Shown: positions 17,535 to 26,939, counted from the first letter of the stretch. The stretch: 64,000 bases of DNA from Planctomycetaceae bacterium (GCA_020638955.1 JACKHO010000002.1:1-64000), one strand, 5' to 3'. Translations and numbers: made by a program. Notes: generated by a model not told the origin, from the sequence alone.

Positions 17535-18761
17535 TTACGCATTCAGAACAAGATCACCAACGGGCTGTGCGCGACACGGCAGGCAGGAACCTTCCTCGCA
17601 ACTGTCGCCACAAGAGTCCTTGTATTGCACGCATCCCGCGAGAATTCCAATTCGACAGGCACCGCAGTCGCCGGAACGGCAGACTGAATTGATGGGCACG
17701 CCGTGCGATTCTGCCAGTTCCAGAATGGTTTCCATTCCTGGATGCCAGAACACCGTCTTGTGCGACTGCTGAAACGTCACCTGGGTTGCCGCAGGGCTGC
17801 TGACAACGGTCGTTGCCGGGACTGGTTGTGGTGCCGCAGGAACAGACGTTGCACCGCCGAAGCCTTCGGACTGAATGGAATCCTCGGGAACGCCCCAATC
17901 CTTCAATTGAACCGTCAGCGACTTCGTCATTGCCGCAGATCCGCACAAGTAGAACTCTGCGTCGAGCGACCCCAACAGACGCACGAGTGAGTCCACTGTA
18001 ATCCGTTCCGATCCGTGATAGTCGATCCCCAAGATGTCACAGTCATCGGGGGCGGTGTAAATCGTAATGATGCGAATTTGGTGGAACGTGTCGGCCAGTT
18101 CCTGCAACTCTTCCTTGCGGATGTGTTCCCGGCCATTGCGAACCGAGTGAACGAAGATTACGCGTCGTTCTGGTTGTTTTGTCGTCACCTCGAGCATGCT
18201 CAAGAACGGTGTGATGCCGATGCCGCCGGAAATCATGACCAGTGGCTTGCTGGAAGTTTCGTTGAGATGGAATGAGCCAGCCGGAGCGGCGACATTCAGA
18301 GGTGTTCCGACGTCGACTTTGTCATGCAAATGGGTCGAAGCAAGACCTTCGGGAACTTGTTTCACCGTGACTTGGTAGCACTCGGCGCTCGGGCCCGAAG
18401 ACAGAGAATAGCAACGCCGGATAGTTCTTTTCTGGCCAGGAATTTTCAGCCCGAGCATGACATACTGCCCGGGACGAAAAGCTGGAAGTGGTTTACCATC
18501 CTGTGGGACGAGGTGGAACGTTACGACGTCCGCTGACTCGCGGATTTTGGCGGCGACCACAAAACGGCGAAATCCAGCCCATGCGGACGAGCTCAGTTTG
18601 AGGAGTTTCGTTGCGGTCGAAGTTTCTACTGCATCCGCTGTGGCCTGCTCGACGTCGATGGCTGGCAAGAGGTTTTCCCACCTCCGCGAGTAGTACTCGT
18701 AGGCGAGTTGAGCAATGCGAGCCAGTGCTGTCAGTCCCAGTATTAGTCCAACCAGTTGCAT
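17535..18761 (-). CDS. Membrane-anchored FAD/NAD(P) oxidoreductase with C-terminal [2Fe-2S] ferredoxin domain
   Basis: An N-terminal helix (LVGLILGLTALARIAQLAYE) is followed by a ferredoxin-NADP reductase-type module. RRCYSLSS (about residues 137-144) is the FAD-binding RxYS motif, GGIGITPFLSML is the nucleotide-binding loop, and FYLCGSAAMTKSL is the family's CG-x-P-like end. After a Pro/Ala linker comes a plant-type [2Fe-2S] domain with CRSGDCGACRIG and the distal CLPC. The order FAD-NAD-2Fe2S is that of hybrid-cluster-protein reductases, CDP-6-deoxy-glucose reductase relatives and flavohaemoglobin-like enzymes without globin. Here it probably feeds electrons from NAD(P)H into the cytochrome operon, or returns them. 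ATG at 18761 with GGAG upstream. Its start overlaps a small ORF by 19 bases. Confidence 0.88.
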   Translation of the reverse strand: MQLVGLILGLTALARIAQLAYEYYSRRWENLLPAIDVEQATADAVETSTATKLLKLSSSAWAGFRRFVVAAKIRESADVVTFHLVPQDGKPLPAFRPGQYVMLGLKIPGQKRTIRRCYSLSSGPSAECYQVTVKQVPEGLASTHLHDKVDVGTPLNVAAPAGSFHLNETSSKPLVMISGGIGITPFLSMLEVTTKQPERRVIFVHSVRNGREHIRKEELQELADTFHQIRIITIYTAPDDCDILGIDYHGSERITVDSLVRLLGSLDAEFYLCGSAAMTKSLTVQLKDWGVPEDSIQSEGFGGATSVPAAPQPVPATTVVSSPAATQVTFQQSHKTVFWHPGMETILELAESHGVPINSVCRSGDCGACRIGILAGCVQYKDSCGDSCEEGSCLPCRAQPVGDLVLNA

Positions 18762-18922
18762 CTGACATTCTCCGAATTAGTCCATCGTGAATTGATCAGG
18801 CCATACAGGTTCAACGTCGTTTTTTCTCCGGGATCAACGGGCCACTTCCTCATTTTGAGCCATTCAATGGAAGATTCAGGAAAGCTGTAGAAACCCAATT
18901 TTTTGTTGTAAAACATTGTCAT
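18743..18922 (-). CDS. Small ORF (59 aa) coupled to the oxidoreductase gene
   Basis: No family is recognised. It starts MTMFYNKKLGFYSFPESSIE at an ATG that shares its A with the stop of the ORF at 18922-19074 (TGATG arrangement), and ends CNWLD 19 bases inside the oxidoreductase gene. The chain of overlaps suggests translational coupling at the head of the redox operon. The composition (aromatic, Lys/Trp-rich, no helix for the membrane) looks plausible for a small soluble protein, but it could be chance. Confidence 0.4.
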   Translation of the reverse strand: MTMFYNKKLGFYSFPESSIEWLKMRKWPVDPGEKTTLNLYGLINSRWTNSENVRCNWLD

Positions 18923-19074
18923 CAGGCTCCGTATTTGCGCCACGTTCCGGCACTTTCCACTTCGTCCACTTCGTGCCGCAGCCGTCCGATGTTGGACGAT
19001 TCCAGCCGGGCGACGGCTTCTTCCAGCGTACTGGCGCCGACGACGCTCTGCTGACTTCTTTCGGTTGGACACAT
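18922..19074 (-). CDS. Small ORF (50 aa) at the head of the redox operon
   Basis: The reading frame MCPTERSQQSVVGASTLEEA continues to GTWRKYGA-stop and looks protein-like (amphipathic STLEEAVARLESSNIGRL). The frame is open further upstream, rich in Glu/Pro, without another ATG, so the start at 19074 is uncertain and a remnant of a longer gene is possible. Its stop overlaps the start of the next small ORF (TGATG). No function is assigned. Confidence 0.4.
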   Translation of the reverse strand: MCPTERSQQSVVGASTLEEAVARLESSNIGRLRHEVDEVESAGTWRKYGA

Positions 19075-19299
19075 TTCCCAAACGGTACTCGGGCAGCGAT
19101 GTTCCGCCGTTTCCGGTTGTTCGGCAAATTCCGCCTCAAGTGATTCTGGGAGTGCTTCCGAAGGAACCGGTTGTACGGACTCAAGCGGAATTGGATTGGT
19201 GTTAACTCCTACCCAATCTTTCTATCTCGTCAGCGATTTGCGAATCCCTTCTGTCTCAAATGGTCTGACGAGGAAGAGTCCGTCCTTTTGGAATGTTTC

Positions 19300-21120
19300 A
19301 TGATCATGATCGCGACAATCTGGCGAAACGTCGCCCTGGTCTGCCTGCTGACCGTGTCGCTGTCGGCTACTTCAGCGTTTGGTCAGGAAGACTCCGAGCA
19401 GGCGCGTCTGGAGGCGGCGCTCCAGGAATCGGTCGATCTCACACACGCTCAACTGCTCGCCTGCGATCCTTTTCCGTCAGCCAAGGCGTGCGGCCAATGC
19501 CATCCGCAGCACTTCCGTGAATGGTCTGTGTCGCCGCATGCGTATGCGCAGTTGAGTCCTGTCTTCAACGCCATGTCGAGCAAGCTCATCGAGCAGACGA
19601 ACGGCACATTGGGCGACTTCTGCATTCGTTGTCATACGCCAGTCGGAATGGCAAAGAAAGAGCCGATTAACATCAGCAATTTACAGCGGCACCCGACCTC
19701 GCGTGAAGGCGTGACCTGTGTGACTTGCCATCGTATCAATCAGGCGTGGGGAAAAGGCGCCGGTCGACAGGCTATTACGCCGGGCGACATCACGCAGCCT
19801 GTGTCAGGGCCACGCGGAAGTGAAATCCTGCAACAAGTGCTGGCAGACATGGACAGGTACGGTGCGCTCAAGACATCGGCGGGTTCGAATCTCCCAGGTC
19901 GAGAAGTTCACCGTCAATCCATCCGGTTCTTTCAGCTCACGACCTCAGGATTCTGCGGAACGTGTCACGACGTCTTTGCCCCGAACGGATTCCGCCTGGA
20001 AGATGCGTTCAGCGAGTTCAAGCACTCCCCGGCGGCTTCATGCGGCCAGAGTTGTCAGGACTGCCACATGGGAGCGGTGCCGGGACAACCGAAGGGATAC
20101 AGTGTTGCTCCGGCCGCGATTGTTGGGAATCATGCCACACCAACTCGAAAACACACCAACCACATGATGGTGGGACCAGATTACTCGATTGTGCATGCCG
20201 GAATTTTCCCGCACAACATGGAAGCCATTCGTGAAGAGTGTGATCCGCCGGATGCGGAAGGCCTGGCCACCATGCGGGAATGGTTGCAATTCAATGACAA
20301 CGCGGGTTGGGGCAGTGATCAATTCGAGAGTCAGGAACTGGACATTTCCATGTTTCCTCCCGCGTGGCAAGATCCCACTAAGCGTAAGAAGGCTCACAAG
20401 ATTCTGATTGATCAGAAGAAACTGCTCTTCGAAGCAGACATCCAGCGATATCATCTTCTCCGCGCCGGCTATCACCTCGGTGACATCGAAGTCACTGCGG
20501 CACAAGATGGCTGCCTGAAGTTTCAAATGCCGGTTTCGAACATCACGGAAGGACACGGTGTCCCCACAGGATTTGATGCTGAACGACTGGTTTACCTGCG
20601 AGTTCAGGTTTGGGATGGAAGTGGCAAACTTGTTTTCCAGTCGGGCGACCTCGACCCGAATGGCGATTTGCGGGACAGCCACTCGCTGTACGTTCACAAC
20701 GGCGAAATCCCCATCGATAAACAACTCTTCTCACTGCAGTCCCGCTTTGTGACGCGAAATGTCCGCGGTGGTGAGCGAGAGCAAGTTCTCAATATTCCTT
20801 ACTCACTCGATCCGCTTCCCTACATCAGACCGGAGACGCGTCCCTTCACCGTTCTGGGCCGCCCGGTCGGCGCGCGGAAGCACAAACAGAATTTGGAAGT
20901 CCACGGCAGTCAGACGGTGAAGTATCACGTCAATCATGGCTGTGGGCCGTTCACCATCCGTGCACAACTCATCGCGGGAATGGTTCCAGTCAATTTGATT
21001 CACGAGATTTCAAGCGTCGGATTCGACTACTGCATGAGTCCCAAAGAAGTCGCCGACGCGGTGGTTGATGGTCACATGATTCTCTATCAGAAGACAATTT
21101 GCGTGGACGACTCAAACTAG
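19300..21120 (+). CDS. Pentaheme c-type cytochrome
   Basis: The ATG at 19300 (or 19306) opens a signal peptide (IATIWRNVALVCLLTVSLS... SAFG); upstream in-frame sequence is not leader-like. Five CXXCH motifs are visible: CGQCHPQHFREW, CIRCHTPVG, CVTCHRIN, CGTCHDVF and CQDCHMGAVPG, all in the first half, with HxxxEWSVSPHAY after the first as in cytochrome c554/hydroxylamine-oxidoreductase-type folds. The C-terminal half is a beta domain with ITEGHGVPTGFDAERLVYLR, a motif common in planctomycete and deltaproteobacterial multihaem proteins. It is divergent from the minus-strand redox operon and followed after 57 bases by a barrel-like outer-membrane protein, so those two probably act together at the periplasm/outer membrane. 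Confidence 0.88.
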   Translation: MIMIATIWRNVALVCLLTVSLSATSAFGQEDSEQARLEAALQESVDLTHAQLLACDPFPSAKACGQCHPQHFREWSVSPHAYAQLSPVFNAMSSKLIEQTNGTLGDFCIRCHTPVGMAKKEPINISNLQRHPTSREGVTCVTCHRINQAWGKGAGRQAITPGDITQPVSGPRGSEILQQVLADMDRYGALKTSAGSNLPGREVHRQSIRFFQLTTSGFCGTCHDVFAPNGFRLEDAFSEFKHSPAASCGQSCQDCHMGAVPGQPKGYSVAPAAIVGNHATPTRKHTNHMMVGPDYSIVHAGIFPHNMEAIREECDPPDAEGLATMREWLQFNDNAGWGSDQFESQELDISMFPPAWQDPTKRKKAHKILIDQKKLLFEADIQRYHLLRAGYHLGDIEVTAAQDGCLKFQMPVSNITEGHGVPTGFDAERLVYLRVQVWDGSGKLVFQSGDLDPNGDLRDSHSLYVHNGEIPIDKQLFSLQSRFVTRNVRGGEREQVLNIPYSLDPLPYIRPETRPFTVLGRPVGARKHKQNLEVHGSQTVKYHVNHGCGPFTIRAQLIAGMVPVNLIHEISSVGFDYCMSPKEVADAVVDGHMILYQKTICVDDSN

Positions 21121-21177
21121 CGTTGTCTAGACATCACGAATTCTTAGACAAGTTCCATCCTCAATTTTGACACCCCT

Positions 21178-22965
21178 GTGCATTTGTCTGTGCGGAATAA
21201 TTCGCTGACTCTTTTCATTCGCACGCTAATATGCGCCGCGATGACCTGCACGATTTGTACGGCGGAAGAACCCTCACCGCTGGACCCCGACGTCGGCATT
21301 GTCCGACTGCGCGATCAATTCGAGGGAGCGACACCGAGCCATCCTGGTTCTTCGGACGAACCAACGCCCCAAGAAGTGAGTGAACCGTCAGAGACAGCTC
21401 CAGGATTGGTCGTTCCGCCTTCACCGACTTTTGTTGCGGACGACGCGGAAGCGCATCCCCTGTTTCTGAGAGACGAGGTTGAGGCGAAGAACTCTTCCGG
21501 GGTGCCGCTGTTTGCCGACCGAGTTCCATATGTCGAGGGGGTTGGTGAAGAAGAGGCTCCCTGGTTCGCACATTGGTCGGAAGCAGCAATCGAAGCGTTG
21601 TCGCTGCCGGTGGAACCACTTGGATTCTTCACCGAGAGAGTTACGTGGTCGGAACATGACAAGCCGCACACCGAGTTGGAATGGCATCCTATTGGAATTC
21701 AAACCATACCTGGACGTCCCGACCTGCTGCTGGAAACGAACGAAGCTTTCCTCGATTCTGGCTTCCTGAGTCAGGGCGTCACCATGCCAACAGGCGCTGT
21801 GTGGCGTCCCTCGATTTGGGTCTTCGGAACGTATCGGGCCGGATACAACTATTTGCGGAGACCAACGGGACGCGATGTTTCCGAGATTACGCATCGTCTC
21901 GATTTGTTCGGCCAAGTGAATTTGTCGGGCACCGAACGCATTCTGTTCGGACTGCGTCCCTTTGACGAAGAACTCGCCTCGTCGCGTCGATTCTCCTCCG
22001 TCGACCTGCATGACGGAACCACGACCGACGGATTAAACGCCGAGGTGCAAACTCTCTTTTTCGAAGGAGACTTCGGCGAGATATTCCCCAACCTCGATCC
22101 TTTCGACACCATGCAGTTGGACCTTGGATTCTCCGTGGGACGTCAGCCCATGCTGTTCCAGCAGGGTTTGCTCATCAACGAAGATCGGGTCGATGCACTG
22201 ACCGTCACACGGAATACCGTTTCAGGCATGGGGAACCTTAATCTGCGAATGACAGGCGTTTATGCCTGGGATGAAATCAATCGCAACAACAATCAGGATG
22301 ATCCCAACGCCCAAATGTTCGGCCTGTTTACGGAAAGCGACTTCCGCTTCAGTACCGTGAACGCGGACGTTGCTTACGTTTCATCAGACTCTGGACTCGG
22401 TAGTCTCTTCGCTTTTGGATTGAGTGCCATTCAACGGATTCACGGGTACGAGAACACCTACAACACATCATTCCATGTGCTGAGTTCGATTCCAACTGAC
22501 GGTGAGACCACTGCATCGGGCCGGGGAGTTTTGCTGTTCGGACAAACTTCCTGGACGCCGCACCACACACACGATTTGGTTTACCTCAACGGCTTCTGGG
22601 CGATTGATCAGTTCACTTCGCCCATGCGTGGAACGCTGGGAGGCGGTCCGCTCGGCCAGACGGGAATTCTATTCTCGGCCGCAGGTCTCGGCCAGTTCGG
22701 TGCACCATTGAGTAATCAGGCGAGCGATGTGGCAGGCGGAAGTTTGGGATACCAGCTCTTCTTCAACGACACCAAGCAGCAGGTCATTTTCGAAATTGGT
22801 GGCCGCGAACCGACGAACGGCGGAGACGCTGCCTTCGCGATGGGCTCACGCTTCCAGCGGGCATTGAATCAACACTGGCTCGTGCTCGTCGATGGATTCA
22901 TTTCCAAACAGGAAAGCCAAGCCTGGATTCCCGGCACGCGAATCGAGTTTATGGCCAAGTTCTAA
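21178..22965 (+). CDS. Putative outer-membrane beta-barrel protein (porin-like) paired with pentaheme cytochrome
   Basis: The 595-residue protein has a leader (TLFIRTLICAAMTCTICTAEE), a Pro/Glu-rich spacer and then a long region of alternating strands. It ends in IEFMAKF with a terminal phenylalanine, as outer-membrane barrels do for BAM recognition. Segments such as YVSSDSGLGSLFAFGLSAIQ and LVLVDGFISKQESQAWIPG look like transmembrane strands. No named family is recognised. The start is a GTG without a clear ribosome site; it may be translated from the upstream gene's mRNA. Position beside a pentahaem cytochrome suggests a porin-cytochrome conduit or a substrate channel, which is an inference from context only. 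Confidence 0.7.
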   Translation: MHLSVRNNSLTLFIRTLICAAMTCTICTAEEPSPLDPDVGIVRLRDQFEGATPSHPGSSDEPTPQEVSEPSETAPGLVVPPSPTFVADDAEAHPLFLRDEVEAKNSSGVPLFADRVPYVEGVGEEEAPWFAHWSEAAIEALSLPVEPLGFFTERVTWSEHDKPHTELEWHPIGIQTIPGRPDLLLETNEAFLDSGFLSQGVTMPTGAVWRPSIWVFGTYRAGYNYLRRPTGRDVSEITHRLDLFGQVNLSGTERILFGLRPFDEELASSRRFSSVDLHDGTTTDGLNAEVQTLFFEGDFGEIFPNLDPFDTMQLDLGFSVGRQPMLFQQGLLINEDRVDALTVTRNTVSGMGNLNLRMTGVYAWDEINRNNNQDDPNAQMFGLFTESDFRFSTVNADVAYVSSDSGLGSLFAFGLSAIQRIHGYENTYNTSFHVLSSIPTDGETTASGRGVLLFGQTSWTPHHTHDLVYLNGFWAIDQFTSPMRGTLGGGPLGQTGILFSAAGLGQFGAPLSNQASDVAGGSLGYQLFFNDTKQQVIFEIGGREPTNGGDAAFAMGSRFQRALNQHWLVLVDGFISKQESQAWIPGTRIEFMAKF

Positions 22966-23139
22966 AGCGTTCGTCGAACAGATCTTCGCGTTCGGCTTCG
23001 TGTCTGTGAAGTAGGGCACCTGTGGAAGCCATGCCTGTGGGTGACGGCAGACGGCGAAATGTGCCATCAGGTCTCTTTCGACAGTCCTCGGGAATTTTGA
23101 CAATTTCTTTCTAAGAGCCCGGCAGGCCTGCACGTTAAG

Positions 23140-23715
23140 ATGGCAGCCCGTTCGCCGAAGCATTCGCTTCACTCGTCCTGTTGCCGGGATTTTTTTGTGT
23201 CCTACCCGGATCGACTGCAGTGGATTGAAGAGGCACTCGACCAGTACGAGTGTCGGTTGTTGCGCTATGCGCAGCGCATTGTTGGAGCGGACCGGGCGGC
23301 TGATGTTGTGCAGGAAACATTTTTGCGGCTGTGCCGCACCGAGCATGATCCCGTGAACGGAAGTTTAGCCCCGTGGCTTTACACCGTTTGCCGGAATCTC
23401 GCCTTGGATTGCCTTCGCAAGGAGTCGCGTATGTCCGTTGCTTTGGAAAGCGTGGTCCCTCCGGTTGACCAGAATCAGGGTCATGAAGAACTGGTCGAAC
23501 AGCGAGATCGTGTGGCGTTTGTGCTGTCGCAACTCGACTCGCTCACCGACCGGCAACAGGAATGTGTGAGGCTGAAATTCCAGGAGGGACTCTCCTATGC
23601 AGAAATCGCGGACGTGACCGGGATTTCCGCCTCGAACGTCGGATTCACGCTCCACACCGCCATGAAAAAACTCCGGGAAAAGCTGACCCAAATTCGCACG
23701 CTCCCCGTGGAATAG
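23140..23715 (+). CDS. ECF-type RNA polymerase sigma factor
   Basis: Sigma region 2 is seen as LLRYAQRIVGADRAADVVQETFLRLCR, then WLYTVCRNLALDCLRKESR. Region 4 is seen as LDSLTDRQQECVRLKFQEGLSYAEIADVTGIS, with the helix-turn-helix SASNVGFTLHTAMKKLREKL. It directs RNA polymerase to stress or envelope promoters. The true start may be the GTG at 23197 (VSYPDRLQWIEEAL), since the first 19 residues are not family-like. The partner gene, with an anti-sigma-like N-terminus and VWA domain, begins 28 bases downstream, so the pair is a typical sigma/anti-sigma unit. Confidence 0.9.
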   Translation: MAARSPKHSLHSSCCRDFFVSYPDRLQWIEEALDQYECRLLRYAQRIVGADRAADVVQETFLRLCRTEHDPVNGSLAPWLYTVCRNLALDCLRKESRMSVALESVVPPVDQNQGHEELVEQRDRVAFVLSQLDSLTDRQQECVRLKFQEGLSYAEIADVTGISASNVGFTLHTAMKKLREKLTQIRTLPVE

Positions 23716-23743
23716 TTTTCACACTAAGTACTGGTATTGTCCC

Positions 23744-26700
23744 ATGAGCATTGATCCTCAAGATCCCAGATTAACCGCCTACGTCCTCGGCGAACTGACC
23801 GACGACGAGCGGCGCGAAGTCGCGCGACTCCTTGTCGACTCTCCGGCAGCACAGGAAGTCGTCGAACAATTGCGACGGACATCTGAAGAACTGTTTGCCG
23901 CGCTGGCCGCCGAGGCGCCGGCAGCAGTTTCGCCGTCTAAGCGTTTGCGTAACGTTGTACGTGAGGCGGTCGGCAAGTCGACTGCATCTGCGCCGCAAGC
24001 ACTCGTGATGGAAGCTACGCCGCGACCGGTTCGGCCTTCATCTCCGTCGGGATTCTCCAGCCGCATGGCGTTGGGAGCAACAGCCATCGCGCTCTGCCTG
24101 GCGGTTTTCCTGTCGCTGATTAGCGCACCTTCCGAAAACCCAGTGACCCAAGTCGCTCTCACCGATGAACTGTCCGCTGAATTCGACGACATGTCCCTCG
24201 TTTCAGATCATGAACGTTTGCTCAATCTAAGCGATGGTACAACGTCGTCACTTGCAGCTGTTGCTATGGGAGAAGACGCCAATGCCGACGGTCTCGTGGA
24301 TGGAGTTGTCGCCAATGACTCGACCATCCTGAGTTCGAATCTCGCGTTGGCTATTACGCCGGAACAACTTGTCGAACTGGAAAAGCAATCTCAAGTCAAC
24401 GAACAATTGGCCTCTCGCGTCGAGAGTTTTTCTTTGGCATATCGAATGTCGGAACAGAAGCAGCCGGAATATACGCCAAGCTCAAGCTTTGCTGCCGTTG
24501 CATATCCCATACATCCTCAACAACCTGACGCCAGTGCCGCACCGAGTGTTCCGCTTGGGTGGCGACAGGCACAACTGAATTGGAATGACGGTTGGGGGCT
24601 AGCTCCCGGTTCAACCACGTCCTATTCCCGAGGGTCCAACGTCGTAGGCGGGAGCCTGTCGGCAGATGAACAGTTAAGGCGTAAGGCACGAGTGGTCCTT
24701 CCTTACTACCCGATGTCAGAATCACAGCAGTGGCTGTTCGCGGCGCCGGAGCAGTTGGGGACGAGAGTCTATCCCACTGGTGATCTGGTAATGGAAGTGA
24801 ATGGACAATTGGATGACATAAATGCATTCGAGTTGGCAGAGGCCGGAGCACGTCAGATTATCGACACTTATCCGAGGTCATCCGTTGGCAGTGCAGATGT
24901 GTATACGACGCAAACAGGCGGACAATTTGACAAGACGGAACGCCTGGCCGAGCTTCGACAACTGCGAAGCAGCATGGGTGACGTGAATGAATCTCGCCTT
25001 GCCCGGACGGAAGCTGAAGTGGCGCGCTACCATGTGATGCGTGAGCAGGAAGTTCGTGAGCTGGATGAAGCAAAAGGCTTTCGACGTGTTGACCGGTTTG
25101 GTCGCAACTCGGGCGAATCATATGCCCCGATTATCGAGAACGGATTCCTGAGACCGGTCGACGCTCCATTTTCCACGTTCTCCATTGATGTCGACACGGC
25201 GTCCTATGCCAACGTCCGCCGGATGCTGCAGGCCGGGCAATTGCCACCGGCTAATGCCGTGCGTCTCGAAGAACTGGTGAATGCGTTCTCTTATGAACTT
25301 CCACAACCGGAGGGCGACACACCGTTCACCGTGACCATTGACGCGGGTTCCTGCCCCTGGCAGCCGGAACATGAACTTGTCCGGGTTGCCATGCAGGCCA
25401 AAGCGATTCCCATGGAGGAACGTCCGCCCGCCTCACTGGTGTTCCTCATTGATGTGTCGGGTTCGATGCGGGCGGATAACAAGCTGCCACTGGTGCAGCA
25501 GTCGCTGCTCATGCTGACCAAGGAAATGCGTGAAGATGATCAGGTGAGCATTGTCACCTACTCCAACAACGCCAACGTCGTCCTTGACTGTGCGAACGGA
25601 GCGGAGCATGAACTAATCGAGCAATCCATCGCACAACTCTCGGCGAGCGGTTCAACCAATGGCGAGCATGGCCTGTCGCTGGCGTACGACGTCGCCCGCA
25701 AGCACTTGCTGAAGCCGGGAAGTAACCGCGTGCTCATTTGCACTGATGGTGATTTCAATGTTGGCGTGTCAGATGACCAGGGCGTGTTCGAACTCATTGA
25801 AGAACAACGGAATCAGGGCGTGTTTCTCAGCGTCCTCGGGTTCGGGAGTGGCAACCTCAAAGATTCGAAACTGGAAGGACTCGCAGACAAAGGGAATGGC
25901 CAGTACAGCTACATCGACGGCTTGCGTGAAGCACGGCGTGTCCTCATCGAAGAAATGACCGGCACACTCTACACACTCGCGAAGGATGTGAAATTCCAGG
26001 TGGAGTTTAATCCTAACAAGGTGTCGCGCTACCGTTTGCTCGGCTACGAAAACCGAGCCTTGGCCGATCAGCACTTCAGTGACGACCGGATTGACGCTGG
26101 CGAATTGGGTGCGGGTCATTCAGTCACGGCGCTCTACGAAATTGCTCCCGTCGGAGCAAAGACCCCACAAGGAACGGTTGAACCACGGCGTTATGGTCCT
26201 ATGACGCGAGTCGAAGCCGCAATTCAGCAACAGCGAGAAGAAGTGGCGGCGAAGCTTCCTCACGAAAACGAAATGATGCTGGTCAAAGTCCGCTACAAAG
26301 CACCCGACGCCGACGAGAGTACCCGCGTTGAGTTCCCGTATGTACCCGGCGAAAAGGCAAAGCCTTCGACCGATTTGTCATTCGCTGCCGCAACAGTCGA
26401 GTTGGGACTGCTGCTCCGCAACTCAGCCTATAAGGGAGTTGGGAACTGGGATCAGCTTGTGTCGTTAACGCAAGATTCCATCGGAGATGATCCCAAGGGA
26501 CGCCGCACCGAGTTTCTGGATTTGGTGCTGCGAGCGCGGAGTCTGAACCAGCGTCAGAACGGAAACACGCCTCAGTCGCCAGCACCACGACTTCTGGGGT
26601 CGACTGATGCTCGAAAAATGGCTGGCTGCGACGGCAAGTATTCCGACCTGCTCGATAAGTGGGATGCAGCGAATGACCAGTTGACGTATGGAGAGTTCTA

Positions 26701-26815
26701 CGACCTCGGCTTCCGCAACTCACCAGAGCACGGAGAGAAGCAAGGGCTTCCTGCCGGCTACTGGGTATATGTGTATCCCAACTGGTACATTTGGGGTGAG
26801 CGGGTCATTGATTGA
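23744..26815 (+). CDS. Anti-sigma-like / YfbK-type von Willebrand factor A protein
   Basis: The 1023-residue protein has three parts. Residues 1-60 (DPRLTAYVLGELTDDERREV ...) resemble the cytoplasmic N-terminus of anti-sigma factors. A membrane helix lies at about 107-128 (MALGATAIALCLAVFLSLIS). A long periplasmic linker leads to a vWF-N-like region (about 475-555, FSTFSIDVDTASYANVRRML) and a VWA domain (about 560-740) with an intact MIDAS motif DVSGS near 569. A DUF3520-like C-terminus follows, as in E. coli YfbK. YfbK itself is about half this size and lacks the sigma-binding head. It directly follows a sigma factor gene, so metal-dependent ligand binding outside may control the sigma factor inside. 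This is inference; some planctomycetes carry similar pairs. Confidence 0.88.
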   Translation: MSIDPQDPRLTAYVLGELTDDERREVARLLVDSPAAQEVVEQLRRTSEELFAALAAEAPAAVSPSKRLRNVVREAVGKSTASAPQALVMEATPRPVRPSSPSGFSSRMALGATAIALCLAVFLSLISAPSENPVTQVALTDELSAEFDDMSLVSDHERLLNLSDGTTSSLAAVAMGEDANADGLVDGVVANDSTILSSNLALAITPEQLVELEKQSQVNEQLASRVESFSLAYRMSEQKQPEYTPSSSFAAVAYPIHPQQPDASAAPSVPLGWRQAQLNWNDGWGLAPGSTTSYSRGSNVVGGSLSADEQLRRKARVVLPYYPMSESQQWLFAAPEQLGTRVYPTGDLVMEVNGQLDDINAFELAEAGARQIIDTYPRSSVGSADVYTTQTGGQFDKTERLAELRQLRSSMGDVNESRLARTEAEVARYHVMREQEVRELDEAKGFRRVDRFGRNSGESYAPIIENGFLRPVDAPFSTFSIDVDTASYANVRRMLQAGQLPPANAVRLEELVNAFSYELPQPEGDTPFTVTIDAGSCPWQPEHELVRVAMQAKAIPMEERPPASLVFLIDVSGSMRADNKLPLVQQSLLMLTKEMREDDQVSIVTYSNNANVVLDCANGAEHELIEQSIAQLSASGSTNGEHGLSLAYDVARKHLLKPGSNRVLICTDGDFNVGVSDDQGVFELIEEQRNQGVFLSVLGFGSGNLKDSKLEGLADKGNGQYSYIDGLREARRVLIEEMTGTLYTLAKDVKFQVEFNPNKVSRYRLLGYENRALADQHFSDDRIDAGELGAGHSVTALYEIAPVGAKTPQGTVEPRRYGPMTRVEAAIQQQREEVAAKLPHENEMMLVKVRYKAPDADESTRVEFPYVPGEKAKPSTDLSFAAATVELGLLLRNSAYKGVGNWDQLVSLTQDSIGDDPKGRRTEFLDLVLRARSLNQRQNGNTPQSPAPRLLGSTDARKMAGCDGKYSDLLDKWDAANDQLTYGEFYDLGFRNSPEHGEKQGLPAGYWVYVYPNWYIWGERVID

Positions 26816-26830
26816 CCCCGATCATCCGTA

Positions 26831-26939
26831 TGGTGCGTTACGCAAGTCGTTCAATGCGAAATTCAGCATGCCATTTTCGTGACGCCCAATTCGCGGACGT
26901 AACCCACCACAATACGGCGATTTGCTGCACACACCCTAC
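26831..26939 (-). repeat. 140-bp dispersed repeat, copy A (left 109 bp only, inverted)
   Basis: Read on the minus strand from 26939, GTAGGGTGTGTGCAGCAA through to GTAACGCACCA matches copy B (33515-33623) at 93 of 109 positions with no gaps. The right-hand roughly 31 bases present in copies B and C are missing. It lies between two convergent genes, 29 bases past the DUF2752 stop. Confidence 0.8.

Noticed and set aside
23096..23140. TTGACA considered as a -35 box for the sigma gene at 23140
   Set aside because: No acceptable -10 hexamer at 16-18 bases follows, so it was not listed as a promoter.
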